From positions 20,397 through 84,396 of the forward strand of contig JBFXED010000017.1 of assembly GCA_050180485.1 (NCBI GenBank): a stretch of DNA of 64,000 nt, read 5' to 3'. Below the pieces are notes generated by a model that saw only the letters and a program-made list of their open reading frames with translations, was not told the origin of the DNA and ran no database searches. The DNA is from CADEGL01 sp050180485 (GTDB taxonomy: Bacteria; Pseudomonadota; Alphaproteobacteria; CADEGL01). How positions within the stretch are numbered: position 1 is the first letter of the stretch; every line of letters starts with the position of its first letter. A program made the position numbers and the translations under genes. Of the stretch, positions 33,944 to 44,733 are shown piece after piece.

Positions 33944-35125
33944 GTGAAAGCACGTACCATCGCCCTAGCCGCCGCATTTGCGCTGGCGGCCATCCTGCCC
34001 GTTCAGGCCGCCGACAAGGTCAAAATCGGCTATGTCACCACGCTGTCGAAGGGCCCCGCGGCCATCGGCAAGCAGATGCAGGACGCGGTCGAACTGGCCC
34101 TCGACCACCTGGGCAAGAAGATGGGCGGCCTGCCGGTCGAGGTCGTCTATGTGGACGACGAGTTCGATCCCGAGGTCGGTAAACTGCGCTCCGAGGAACT
34201 GGTGAAGAAGGACAAGGTGGACTTCGTCTCCGGCTTCATCTGGTCGAACGTGCTGCTCCAGGCGCGGCAGCCGATCTTCAAGGCGAACACCTTTCTGATT
34301 GGCTCCAACGCGGGCCCGCACGAGCTGGCTGGCAAGGAATGCTCGCCCTGGTTCTTCTCGACCTCGTGGCAGAACGACCAGATGCCCGAGGCCATGGGCA
34401 AGTACATGACCGATGCCGGCATCAAGCGCGTCTTCGTGCTCTCGCCCAACTATCCGGCCGGCCGCGACATGGTGGCGGGCTTCAAGCGCTACTTCAAAGG
34501 CGAGATCGTCGGCGAGATCCTGACGCCCTGGCCCCAGCACGCCGACTGGTCGGCCGAGTTCGCCAAAATCCGCGCGACCCAACCCAAGCCGGACGCGGTC
34601 TTCGTCTTCTATCCCGGCGGCGCGGGCGTGAACTTCGTGAAGCAGTATGCGCAATCGGGCCTGAAGGAGACGATCCCGCTCTATAACGTCTTCACCACCG
34701 ACAGCACGACGCTCAAGGCGCAGGGCGATGCCGCGCTTGGCCTGCTCTCGACCATGAGTTGGGGACCCGACCTGCAGAACGACGCGAACAAGCGCTTCGT
34801 CGCGGATTTCAAGAAGAAGTACGGCTACATCCCGTCCTTCTACGCCGCGCAAGCCTACGATTCGATCATGCTGATCGCGAGCGCGGTCAAGGCCGTGAAC
34901 GGCAAGATCGAGGACAAGGAGGCCGTCCGCAAGGCGCTGAAGGCCAGCGATTTCGCCTCCGTGCGCGGGCAGGTGAAGTTCAACAACAACCACTTCCCGA
35001 TCGAGAATTTCTATATCCAGGAAGTGGTGAAGGATGCCGACGGCAACTACGACACAAGGATCAAGGGTACGGTGCTCCTGGCCCATGCCGATGCGTATGG
35101 CGCCAAGGAATGCAAAATGAAGTAG
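33944..35125 (+). CDS. LIV-type ABC transporter substrate-binding protein
   Basis: A 393-residue exported binding protein with a signal peptide ending VQA (about residues 1-22) and the mature start ADKVKIGYVTTLSKGPAAIGKQM. The LivJ-type lobes follow, with VDFVSGFIWSNV and FYAAQAYDSIML. It starts at GTG 33944 behind AAGGAGA. It is only distantly similar to the trio at 6.4-10.6 kb. The next four genes are the permeases and ATPases, so this is the receptor of a complete transporter for an amino acid or a similar ligand. Confidence 0.92.
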   Translation: MKARTIALAAAFALAAILPVQAADKVKIGYVTTLSKGPAAIGKQMQDAVELALDHLGKKMGGLPVEVVYVDDEFDPEVGKLRSEELVKKDKVDFVSGFIWSNVLLQARQPIFKANTFLIGSNAGPHELAGKECSPWFFSTSWQNDQMPEAMGKYMTDAGIKRVFVLSPNYPAGRDMVAGFKRYFKGEIVGEILTPWPQHADWSAEFAKIRATQPKPDAVFVFYPGGAGVNFVKQYAQSGLKETIPLYNVFTTDSTTLKAQGDAALGLLSTMSWGPDLQNDANKRFVADFKKKYGYIPSFYAAQAYDSIMLIASAVKAVNGKIEDKEAVRKALKASDFASVRGQVKFNNNHFPIENFYIQEVVKDADGNYDTRIKGTVLLAHADAYGAKECKMK

Positions 35126-35145
35126 CCGCCAGGCTGGGAGAGACG

Positions 35146-35175
35146 GGGGCGGGCCACACCCCGCCCCTGTTTTCG
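35146..35175 (+). terminator. Hairpin between binding-protein and permease genes
   Basis: GGGGCGGG (35146-35153) pairs with CCCGCCCC (35160-35167), followed by TGTTTTCGTTT. It probably makes part of the transcripts stop after the binding-protein gene, giving more receptor than permease. Confidence 0.7.
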
Positions 35176-35220
35176 TTTGTGGGACGGCCGCGCCTGCGCG
35201 CGCGGCGGCGATCGTAGGGC

Positions 35221-36144
35221 ATGACCGCGCTTCTTCTCATCGAGCAGACTCTGAACGGGCTGCAGCTCGGCGTGATGCTGTTCCTGATGGCGGCCGGGCT
35301 TACGCTCGTCTTCGGTATCATGAACATGATCAACCTGGCGCATGGCTCGCTCTACATGGTGGGCGCCTATTGCGCCGCCTTGTTCCTGGAGTGGACGGGC
35401 AGCTTCGTCCTGGCCGCGCTTTTGGCCCTGCCCGCGACGCTCCTGGTCGGCCTTGTCGTCGAGATCCTCGTGCTGCGCACGCTCTACGAACGCGACCATC
35501 TGGACCAGGTGTTGGCCACCTTCGGCCTGATCCTCTTCTTCAACGAGGCCGTCCATCTGGTCGGCGGCGCCGAGGCGCTGTACCTGGACCTGCCGCCATT
35601 CCTCAAGGGGCAGGTCGAGATCATTCCGGGCTCGCCCTACCCCATCTACCGCCTGGTCGTGATCGCCGTCGGCCTCGCGGTCGCCCTCGGCCTCTATCTT
35701 CTGGTCACGCGCACGCGCACCGGAATGCTGATCCGCGCGGGCGCCTCCAACCGCACCATGCTTTCGGCGCTCGGCGTCAACGTGCGCCTCCTGTTCACGG
35801 CCGTCTTCGGCCTGGGCGCCATGCTGGCGGGCTTGGGCGGCGTCATGGCCGGGCCGATCGTCTCGGTCCAGTCAGGCATGGGTGAGAACGTCCTGATTCT
35901 GGCCTTCGTCGTCATCGTCATCGGCGGTATCGGCTCGGTTCGTGGCGCCTTCATCGCGGCACTCCTCATCGGCCTGATCGACACGATGGGTCGCGCCTTC
36001 ATGGCCGACCTCATGGGGCTTCTCATGTCGCACGCCGCAGCCCAGACAGCGGGGCCCACCATCGCCTCCATGCTGATCTATCTCCTGATGGCCGGCGTGC
36101 TGTTCTTCCGGCCCCAGGGTCTGTTCCCGCCGCGGGGCCGCTGA
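35221..36144 (+). CDS. livH: Branched-chain amino acid ABC transporter permease, LivH type
   Basis: A 307-residue inner-membrane permease with about eight hydrophobic segments. NGLQLGVMLFLMAAGLTLVFG and GIMNMINLAHGSLYM are the LivH signature, and LSALGVNVRLLFTAVFGLGAMLAGLGGV is the coupling region that meets the ATPase. The gene is followed directly by livM (TGA then ATG). The symbol reflects family membership, not a proven substrate. Confidence 0.92.
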   Translation: MTALLLIEQTLNGLQLGVMLFLMAAGLTLVFGIMNMINLAHGSLYMVGAYCAALFLEWTGSFVLAALLALPATLLVGLVVEILVLRTLYERDHLDQVLATFGLILFFNEAVHLVGGAEALYLDLPPFLKGQVEIIPGSPYPIYRLVVIAVGLAVALGLYLLVTRTRTGMLIRAGASNRTMLSALGVNVRLLFTAVFGLGAMLAGLGGVMAGPIVSVQSGMGENVLILAFVVIVIGGIGSVRGAFIAALLIGLIDTMGRAFMADLMGLLMSHAAAQTAGPTIASMLIYLLMAGVLFFRPQGLFPPRGR

Positions 36145-37086
36145 ATGGCGCGCATCGCCACCATCGCAGTCTTGATCGCGCTCGCCGCCGTGCCGGTGCT
36201 GGCCGCCGCGTTCGACGCACCCTTCTATCTCGACCTGTTCGGGCGCGTGATGATCTATGCCATCGCCGCGCTCAGCCTGAACCTGGTGATGGGTTACGGC
36301 GGCATGGTCAGCTTCGGTCACGCGGCCTTCCTGGGACTCGGCGGCTATGCCGTCGGCATCCTGGCCAAGGAAGGAATCGAAAGCGGCTTCGTGCAATGGC
36401 CGTTGGCCGTCGGTTCCTGCGCCCTATTCGCGTTTCTGACCGGCTTGGTCGTGCTGCGCACCAGCGGCGCCTATTTCATCATGATCACGCTGGCCTTCGC
36501 TCAGATGCTGTTCTTTCTGTTCACCAGCCTGGCCGAATATGGCGGCGATGACGGGCTGACCATCTGGACGCGCAGCGAGTTTTCCGGGCTGATAGACCTC
36601 AACGACGGTGCGAGCTTCTACTACCTAGTTTTCATCCTGCTTCTGCTCTGTCTCGGCATCTCGGCGCGGCTGGTCGATTCGCGCTTCGGCATGGTCCTGC
36701 GCGGTGCGAAGGCCAACGAGCGGCGGATGCGCGCCATCGGCTTCCCGACCTTCCGCTACAAGCTGGCGGCCTACACGATCTCCGGCGCCATGTGCGGCCT
36801 GGCGGGCGCGCTCCTGGCCAACCAGGCCGAGTTCGTGGGGCCAAGCGTGCTGCACTGGTCGCGTTCGGGCGAAATCCTGGTCATGGTCGTGCTCGGCGGG
36901 ATGGGCGGCGTGGCCGGTCCCGTGCTGGGTGCGGCCGCTTATCTGCTGCTCAGCTATTTCCTCGCCGACCTGACCAAGCATTGGGCCATCATCATGGGGC
37001 CGCTCCTGATCCTGGTCGTGCTTTATGCGCGCGGCGGCTTGCTGGGGCTTCTAGGCGGACGGCGCGCCAGGACGGGCTCACCATGA
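36145..37086 (+). CDS. livM: Branched-chain amino acid ABC transporter permease, LivM type
   Basis: A 313-residue permease with LivM features: YAIAALSLNLVMGYGGMVSFGHAAFLGLGGY near residue 40 (quoted in part by position: residues ~34-64) and the coupling sequence RRMRAIGFPTFRYKLAAYTISG. It starts immediately after the livH stop and ends overlapping the next gene. It pairs with LivH to form the membrane channel. Confidence 0.92.
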   Translation: MARIATIAVLIALAAVPVLAAAFDAPFYLDLFGRVMIYAIAALSLNLVMGYGGMVSFGHAAFLGLGGYAVGILAKEGIESGFVQWPLAVGSCALFAFLTGLVVLRTSGAYFIMITLAFAQMLFFLFTSLAEYGGDDGLTIWTRSEFSGLIDLNDGASFYYLVFILLLLCLGISARLVDSRFGMVLRGAKANERRMRAIGFPTFRYKLAAYTISGAMCGLAGALLANQAEFVGPSVLHWSRSGEILVMVVLGGMGGVAGPVLGAAAYLLLSYFLADLTKHWAIIMGPLLILVVLYARGGLLGLLGGRRARTGSP

Positions 37087-37837
37087 GCGACATCCTGCTG
37101 CGCGCCGAAGGCATCACCAAGCGCTATGGCGGCATCCTGGCCTGCGACGGTGTGAACGTCGATCTGCGCGCGGGCGAGACGCATGCGGTGATCGGCCCCA
37201 ACGGAGCGGGCAAGACGACGCTTTTATCTCAGCTCGCGGGCGAAATCGCGCCCGATGCCGGCCGCATCCATCTGGGGGCGCGCGACGTCACGCACTTGCG
37301 CGCGCCCGAACGCGCGGTGCTCGGCCTCGGCCGTTCGTTCCAAATCACCAGCGTGTTCCGCGAGTTTAGCGTGCTACAGAATGTGGCGCTGGCCGTACAA
37401 GCCCATGACGGGCATAGCTTTCGCTTTTGGCGCAAGGCGCGCACCGACGCCGCGCTGATCGAGCCCGCGCGCGCCATGCTGGACCGCCTCGGGCTCGCCG
37501 GCCGCGCCGCCTTGCCGGCCGCGCTTCTGTCCCACGGCGAGCAGCGCCAGCTGGAACTGGCCATGGCGCTGGCCACCAAGCCGCGCGTGCTTCTGCTCGA
37601 CGAACCGATGGCCGGAATGGGCGCCGCGGATTCCGAGCGCATGACCCGGCTTCTGACCACGCTCAAGAACGAAGCTGCGCTGCTGTTGGTCGAGCACGAC
37701 ATGGACGCGGTCTTCGCCCTGGCCGACCGGATCACCGTGATGACTTACGGCCGCGTGATCGCGACCGGCACGCCGGCGGAAATCCGCGCGAACCAGGCCG
37801 TGCGCGAGGCCTATCTCGGCACCGACGAGGCCGCGTG

Positions 37838-37838
<1 letters not shown>
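37083..37838 (+). CDS. livG: ABC transporter ATP-binding protein, LivG type
   Basis: A 251-residue ATPase. Walker A is GPNGAGKTT, the signature is LSHGEQRQ (His in place of the usual Gly), Walker B is VLLLDEPMAGMG, and the switch His follows in LVEHDMD. The LivG-type C-terminal helix is present. The ATG at 37083 overlaps the livM stop as ATGA. It powers the transporter together with the next gene. Confidence 0.93.
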
Positions 37839-38541
<703 letters not shown>

Positions 38542-38545
<4 letters not shown>

Positions 38546-39191
38546 CCCAGGCGCTTTTTCAGAAGCTCGACCGCCGTGTCGGGGCTGGTCAGCACCGTGC
38601 GGCCTGGCACGGCGCGGATGAGGCGCGCGGCGGGCGCGGTCGAATATTGGGCCAGCATCAGGGCGTCGCAATCCTCGAACTGCTCGGCCGCCTTGGCGAC
38701 GATGGCGTCATGCTCGTCCGCACGCCCGGCTTCCAACGCCGGCAACGCGGCCTCCGCCGCATGGGTGCGCAGCTGTAGCTTGATGCCGCGCTTGGCAGCC
38801 ACGGCCTCGACCTCTTCCTTCAGCTCGGTCAGGGTCGGCGCGAAGGTCGAGAGCGCCACGATGCGCGGTCCCTTGTCCAGCGCGGCCTCGACCATGGCCT
38901 CGTAGGGCTTCAAGACCGGCACATCCATCTGCGAGCGCGCGGCCTCGATGGCCGGGCCAAAGGCCGAGCACGAGAACAGGATGAAGCGCGCGCCCGAATC
39001 GTAGCTGTGGTTGGCCAGCGCCGCGATGCGTGCGTAGAGCGCGGGCGTCAGCTTCCCCGCCGCGCGGCGATCCTGCAGGAGCGAATCGTCCAGCAAGTGC
39101 GTGCGCGGCGCCTTCGGCCAATGACGGCCGAAGGCGGCTTCCAGCGGCTCGATGGACAGGCGCGTGGCGTGGACGATGCCGATGCGGCCGT

Positions 39192-39195
<4 letters not shown>
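38542..39195 (-). CDS. Asp/Glu racemase superfamily protein with one catalytic Cys
   Basis: A 217-residue protein of the Asp/Glu/hydantoin racemase superfamily. The first catalytic Cys is present (Cys76 in LFSCSAFGPA), but where a second Cys normally follows (GCT), the sequence is MLAQYSTAP (Ala182-Ser185). Such half-site proteins exist in the superfamily (for example arylmalonate decarboxylases, though there the other Cys is kept). It may be a decarboxylase, isomerase or lyase rather than a racemase. The ATG overlaps the stop of mmsA as ATGA, so the two act together. Confidence 0.75.
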
Positions 39196-40685
<1,490 letters not shown>

Positions 40686-40888
40686 GAAATCCTCCGGAGG
40701 CGCGGCACATGGGCGAGAGAGCGGCGAACGCCGCTCTGGTCGGGGCGCTTATAGCAAATCGGCCGGGGCCGGGGAAACGACCCGGACCGGTATTTTCGGC
40801 CAGCAGACATGCCCGGAAAGCAGGGCTTCAATTGACGGCGCGCGGGCCTACGCATAGGGATACGGAACACGACCCGGGGGACCACGCC

Positions 40889-41869
40889 ATGACGCAGATT
40901 CCGACCTACGCCGACGTCCAGGATGCAGCTCGCCAACTGAAGGGCATGGCCGTGCGCACACCCCTGGTCGACGCGCATGTCATGGGCGCGGCCTTGGGCT
41001 GCCGCCTGTTCGTGAAACCCGAGGTGTTGCAGCGCACGGGGTCGTTCAAGTTCCGTGGCGCTTACAACCGGATCAGCCGGCTGAACGAGGCCGAGCGCAA
41101 GCGTGGCGTCGTCGCCTACTCCTCCGGCAACCATGCCCAAGGCGTGGCCGCCGCCGCCACGTTGGTCGGCGCGCCGTCGGTCATCGTGATGCCGTCGGAC
41201 GCCCCCGCCATCAAGGTCGCCAACACCAAGGCGCTGGGCGGCGAGGTCGTGCTCTACGACCGCTTCAAAGAGAACCGCGAGGAGATCGGACAGCGCATCG
41301 CGTCCGAGCGCGGCCTGACCTTGGTGAAGCCCTATGACGATCCGTATGTGATCGCGGGCCAGGGCACGGCCGGGCTGGAATTGGTCGAGCAGGCGAAAGA
41401 AATGGGCGCCCCGCCCGACATCGTCGTCTCGCCCTGCGGCGGCGGCGGCCTGGTCGCGGGCTGTGCCTTGGCCGTGAAGGAAAACCTGCCCAATGCCGCG
41501 GTCTATGGCGCCGAGCCGGCAGGGCTGGACGATACCGCGCGCTCCCTCGTCTTCGGCCAGCGCGTCTCGAACAACCCCAAGGCCACCACGATTTGCGATG
41601 CGCTGATGGCGCCCATGCCCGGCGAGATCACTTTCGAGATCAACCGCAAGCTGCTGAAGGGCGCCATCGCGGTCAGCGACGACGAGGTCCTGTCGGCCAT
41701 GAAGCGCGCCTTCCTCGACCTCAAGCTCGTCGTCGAGCCGGGCGGCGCGGTCGCACTGGCTGCCGTCCTATCGGGCAAGATCGACGTGAAGGGCAAAACG
41801 GTGGCCGTGGTCTGCTCGGGCGGCAATGCCGACCCGGCGATGTTCGAACGCGCGCTCAAGGCATCCTGA
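40889..41869 (+). CDS. Threonine dehydratase / serine racemase family enzyme
   Basis: A 326-residue fold-type II PLP enzyme. Lys54 in GSFKFRGAYN binds PLP, SSGNHAQGVA forms the phosphate/substrate loop, CGGGGLVAG holds the phosphate, and the terminal CSGGNADP is typical of serine/threonine dehydratases without the regulatory ACT domain. It would deaminate threonine, serine or 3-hydroxyaspartate to an oxo acid. The ATG at 40889 is poorly served by a ribosome site but is where family similarity begins. It is divergent from mmsA, and 5 bp upstream of the adenosine deaminase. Confidence 0.88.
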   Translation: MTQIPTYADVQDAARQLKGMAVRTPLVDAHVMGAALGCRLFVKPEVLQRTGSFKFRGAYNRISRLNEAERKRGVVAYSSGNHAQGVAAAATLVGAPSVIVMPSDAPAIKVANTKALGGEVVLYDRFKENREEIGQRIASERGLTLVKPYDDPYVIAGQGTAGLELVEQAKEMGAPPDIVVSPCGGGGLVAGCALAVKENLPNAAVYGAEPAGLDDTARSLVFGQRVSNNPKATTICDALMAPMPGEITFEINRKLLKGAIAVSDDEVLSAMKRAFLDLKLVVEPGGAVALAAVLSGKIDVKGKTVAVVCSGGNADPAMFERALKAS

Positions 41870-41874
41870 CCATC

Positions 41875-43377
41875 ATGTTCCGCCGGATCGTCCTTGCCGC
41901 CGCCATCGCGCTGGCGGGCGCTTCGGGCGTACGTGCCGACGAAGCGCGCACGGCACAGTATTTCGACGCCATTGCGGCCTCGCCGCCGCTGCGCACCGCG
42001 TTCCTGCGCGCCATGCCCAAGGGCGGCGAACTACATGTCCACCTGACCGGCGCGATCTATGCCGAGAACTATATTCGCTGGGCCGTCGAGGACGGGCTGT
42101 GCGTCCAGCGCGCGGCGTTGGCCCTGGCTCCGCCGCCCTGCGACCCCGCGCAAGGAACCGAGCCGGCCGCGATTCTCGAGACTGATCGAACGCTGCGCGC
42201 CGCCCTAATCGACAGTCTGTCCATGCGCAACCATTCGAACGCGCGCGATTCCGGCCACGACCATTTCTTCGCCACCTTCGCCAAATTCAACGCCGCCACC
42301 CGTCCGCGCCTGGGTGACATGATCGCGGAGTACGCCGCGCGCTTGGCAGCCGAAAACACTTTCTACGTCGAGATCATGACCTCACCCGGCATGGGCGATG
42401 CCCGCGCGCTGGGAACCCAAGCGGGCTGGAGCGACGATTGGAATACCCTGCGCGACCGCCTGATGACGCCCGACATGGACAAGATCGTCGCTCGAGCGCG
42501 CGAACGCCTCGACTTGGCCGAGTCGCGCGAGCGCGAGCTTCTGCGCTGCGGCACGCCACAGGCCGACCCTGGTTGCGCGGTGACGGTGCGCTATCTGTCG
42601 CAGGTCATCCGCGTGTTCCCGCGCGAGCAGGTCTTTGCCGAAATCCTGTTCGCCACCTTGCTGATGAAGGCCGATCCGCGCGTCGTGGGCTTGAACCTGG
42701 TGGCACCGGAGGACGATCCCGTTACCTTGCGCGAATACACCGAGCAGATGCGCATGATCGGTTTCCTGACCGACACGGGACGGGCATCGAACGTGACGTT
42801 GCACGCGGGCGAACTGACGCTCGGTCTCGTGCCGCCGGAGGATTTGCGCTTCCACATAAGGCAGGCCGTCGAATTGGCGGGCGCCAAGCGCATCGGCCAC
42901 GGCACGGGCATGGCATGGGAAGACGACTCCCTCGGGCTGATGAACCAAATGGCGCAGCGGAAGATCGCGGTCGAGATCAATCCGACCAGCAACGAGCAAA
43001 TCCTCGGCGTCACGGGCAAGGATCACCCTTTCCCCGTCTATCGGCGCATGGGCGTGCCGGTCGCGCTTTCGACCGATGATCCCGGCGTCTCGCGCATCGA
43101 CCTGAGCCATGAGTACCAGCGCATCGCCCGCGACTACGGCCTGGGCTATCGCGATCTCAAGGCACTGGCGCGGAATGCGTTGGAATATTCCTTCGCGCCG
43201 GGCCCGAGCCTGTGGGCAGGCGACCGTCGCGCCGGTCCTTGCGCCGCCGATTCACCGGCGGGCGCGCCCTCGGCCGGCTGCCGCGCCTTCCTCGACGGCA
43301 GCGAGAAAGCACGCGAGCAATGGCGCCTGGAAGCCGCCTTCGCGCGCTTCGAGGCCACACCCTGGCCGGCGCCGTAG
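41875..43377 (+). CDS. Exported adenosine deaminase family protein
   Basis: A 500-residue metal-dependent deaminase with a signal peptide (about 1-21, ending VRA). Metal and catalytic motifs are complete: His54-x-His56 (ELHVHLTGA), LHAGEL, RIGHGTG, and STDDPGVS. Three pairs of nearby cysteines (in the regions of residues 80-98, 222-234 and 455-470) could form disulphides, as expected for a periplasmic protein. Size and layout resemble ADGF/ADA2-type secreted deaminases more than the ~340-residue cytoplasmic ones. It probably deaminates adenosine or another aminopurine nucleoside outside the cytoplasm. Confidence 0.85.
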   Translation: MFRRIVLAAAIALAGASGVRADEARTAQYFDAIAASPPLRTAFLRAMPKGGELHVHLTGAIYAENYIRWAVEDGLCVQRAALALAPPPCDPAQGTEPAAILETDRTLRAALIDSLSMRNHSNARDSGHDHFFATFAKFNAATRPRLGDMIAEYAARLAAENTFYVEIMTSPGMGDARALGTQAGWSDDWNTLRDRLMTPDMDKIVARARERLDLAESRERELLRCGTPQADPGCAVTVRYLSQVIRVFPREQVFAEILFATLLMKADPRVVGLNLVAPEDDPVTLREYTEQMRMIGFLTDTGRASNVTLHAGELTLGLVPPEDLRFHIRQAVELAGAKRIGHGTGMAWEDDSLGLMNQMAQRKIAVEINPTSNEQILGVTGKDHPFPVYRRMGVPVALSTDDPGVSRIDLSHEYQRIARDYGLGYRDLKALARNALEYSFAPGPSLWAGDRRAGPCAADSPAGAPSAGCRAFLDGSEKAREQWRLEAAFARFEATPWPAP

Positions 43378-43396
43378 AGCTCAACCTCCTCCAACC

Positions 43397-43537
43397 TTTC
43401 GCCCCCTCCCCTTTGTGAGCGCTGCGCGCTCCGTGTCGATCCGCTTTGCGGCTCGACCCCTCGTTGGGGAGGGGAAAGACAGAGTGTCTCGCTTTTTACT
43501 TCTCCCCTCCCCTTGAGGGAGGGGTTGGGGGAGGGGT
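43397..43537. repeat. Compound inverted-repeat element, REP-like
   Basis: An outer inverted pair CCCCTCCCC (43403-43411) and GGGGAGGGG (43466-43474) encloses two smaller hairpins: GAGCGC-TGC-GCGCTC (43417-43431) and GTCGA-x-CCGC...GCGG-x-TCGAC (43435-43457). A second hairpin follows, CCCCTCCC (43504-43511) with GGGAGGGG (43517-43524), then GGGGGAGGGG (43527-43536). This looks like a dispersed intergenic repeat family; other copies cannot be seen within this window. Confidence 0.6.
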
Positions 43538-43547
43538 ACCAACACGC

Positions 43548-44729
43548 ATGACGGTCCCAGCCCCCTCGCCCAGCCGATTGAACCTCGCGCTGCGTCTATC
43601 GTTCTTCTACGCCGCGGTGTTCGGGACCGTGGGCGTCAATACGCCCTTCTTTCCCGTCTGGCTGTCCTCCCGCGGCATGGACGCGGCGCAGATCGGCATC
43701 CTGTTGGCCGTGGTCTCGTGGGTGCGCGTGGTGACGACGCCTTGGCTCGGCGGCGTGGCCGAACGGATGGGCGAGCGGCGCCGGCCCATGGCCGTTCTCT
43801 CCGCTGTCGCACTCGCGGCCTTCTCGAGCTACGGCCTGGTGGATGGCTTTTGGGGTTATCTGTGCGTCGGCATCGTCGCGGGCGTGACGCATGCGGCGGT
43901 CATGCCCTTGGGCGAGAACGTCACCATGTCCATGGCCCCCGCCGCCCGCCTCGATTACGGGCATATGCGCCTATGGGGTTCGTTCTCCTTCATCTTGGCC
44001 GCGGCGGGTGGCGGCTGGTTTCTCCAGGGACGCGCGGCCGACGCCATCCTGTGGCTTATGATCGGCACAATGGCGCTGATGTTCATGGCTTGCTGCCTGC
44101 TGCCCGAGCCGCGCCTGCCACGCGCGCATGCACACACGACGCCAGTCCGGCGCCTTCTGAGCAACCGGCTGTTCCTGTTGTTCGTGTTTTCTTGCGGCCT
44201 GCTGCAGGCAAGCCACGCCGTGGTCTACGGCTTCGGCACGCTGCACTGGCGCGCGTCCGGTCTCGACGATGCGACGATCGGCTGGCTATGGGCGGAGGGC
44301 GTGCTGGCCGAAGTGGTCCTGTTCGCGCTGGGCGCCAGGGTGATGAGAAAGCTGGGGCCGCTGCATCTCCTCCTGTTGGCGGGCGGCGCGGGCGTGGTGC
44401 GCTGGGCAATCACCGCTGCGACCGCGGACCTCGAGGTCCTGATCGCAATCCAGCTTCTGCACGGCTTCACCTTCGGCGCGGCCCATCTCGGCGCCATGTA
44501 TTTCATCCAGCGCGCGGCGCCACCCGGCCTGTCGGCCTCGGCGCAAAGCCTCTATTCGGCCGTCGGCAACAGTGTCGTCATGGGGCTCGCCCTGCTGGTG
44601 GCGGGACCACTCTATGAGGCGCTCGGCGGCGGCGCCTTCGCGGTGATGGCACTGTTCTCGGCGGGTGGGATGGCGGGCGTCTGGACGCTGGGCCGCCGAT
44701 GGAAGGGCGACGCGTTCGCGGCCGCCTAG
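43548..44729 (+). CDS. MFS transporter, PPP/LacY-like family
   Basis: A 393-residue 12-segment major-facilitator protein. The opening LRLSFFYAAVFGTVGVNTPFFPVWLSSRGM and VAERMGERRRPM in the 2-3 loop resemble the phenylpropionate permease (HcaT, MFS_1_like) family, which imports nucleosides, sugars or aromatic acids with protons. I use the ATG at 43548; the longer frame would translate the repeat element upstream. Its substrate is unknown; an exported adenosine deaminase gene precedes it, so uptake of the nucleoside product is a possibility. Confidence 0.85.
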   Translation: MTVPAPSPSRLNLALRLSFFYAAVFGTVGVNTPFFPVWLSSRGMDAAQIGILLAVVSWVRVVTTPWLGGVAERMGERRRPMAVLSAVALAAFSSYGLVDGFWGYLCVGIVAGVTHAAVMPLGENVTMSMAPAARLDYGHMRLWGSFSFILAAAGGGWFLQGRAADAILWLMIGTMALMFMACCLLPEPRLPRAHAHTTPVRRLLSNRLFLLFVFSCGLLQASHAVVYGFGTLHWRASGLDDATIGWLWAEGVLAEVVLFALGARVMRKLGPLHLLLLAGGAGVVRWAITAATADLEVLIAIQLLHGFTFGAAHLGAMYFIQRAAPPGLSASAQSLYSAVGNSVVMGLALLVAGPLYEALGGGAFAVMALFSAGGMAGVWTLGRRWKGDAFAAA

Positions 44730-44733
44730 AATC

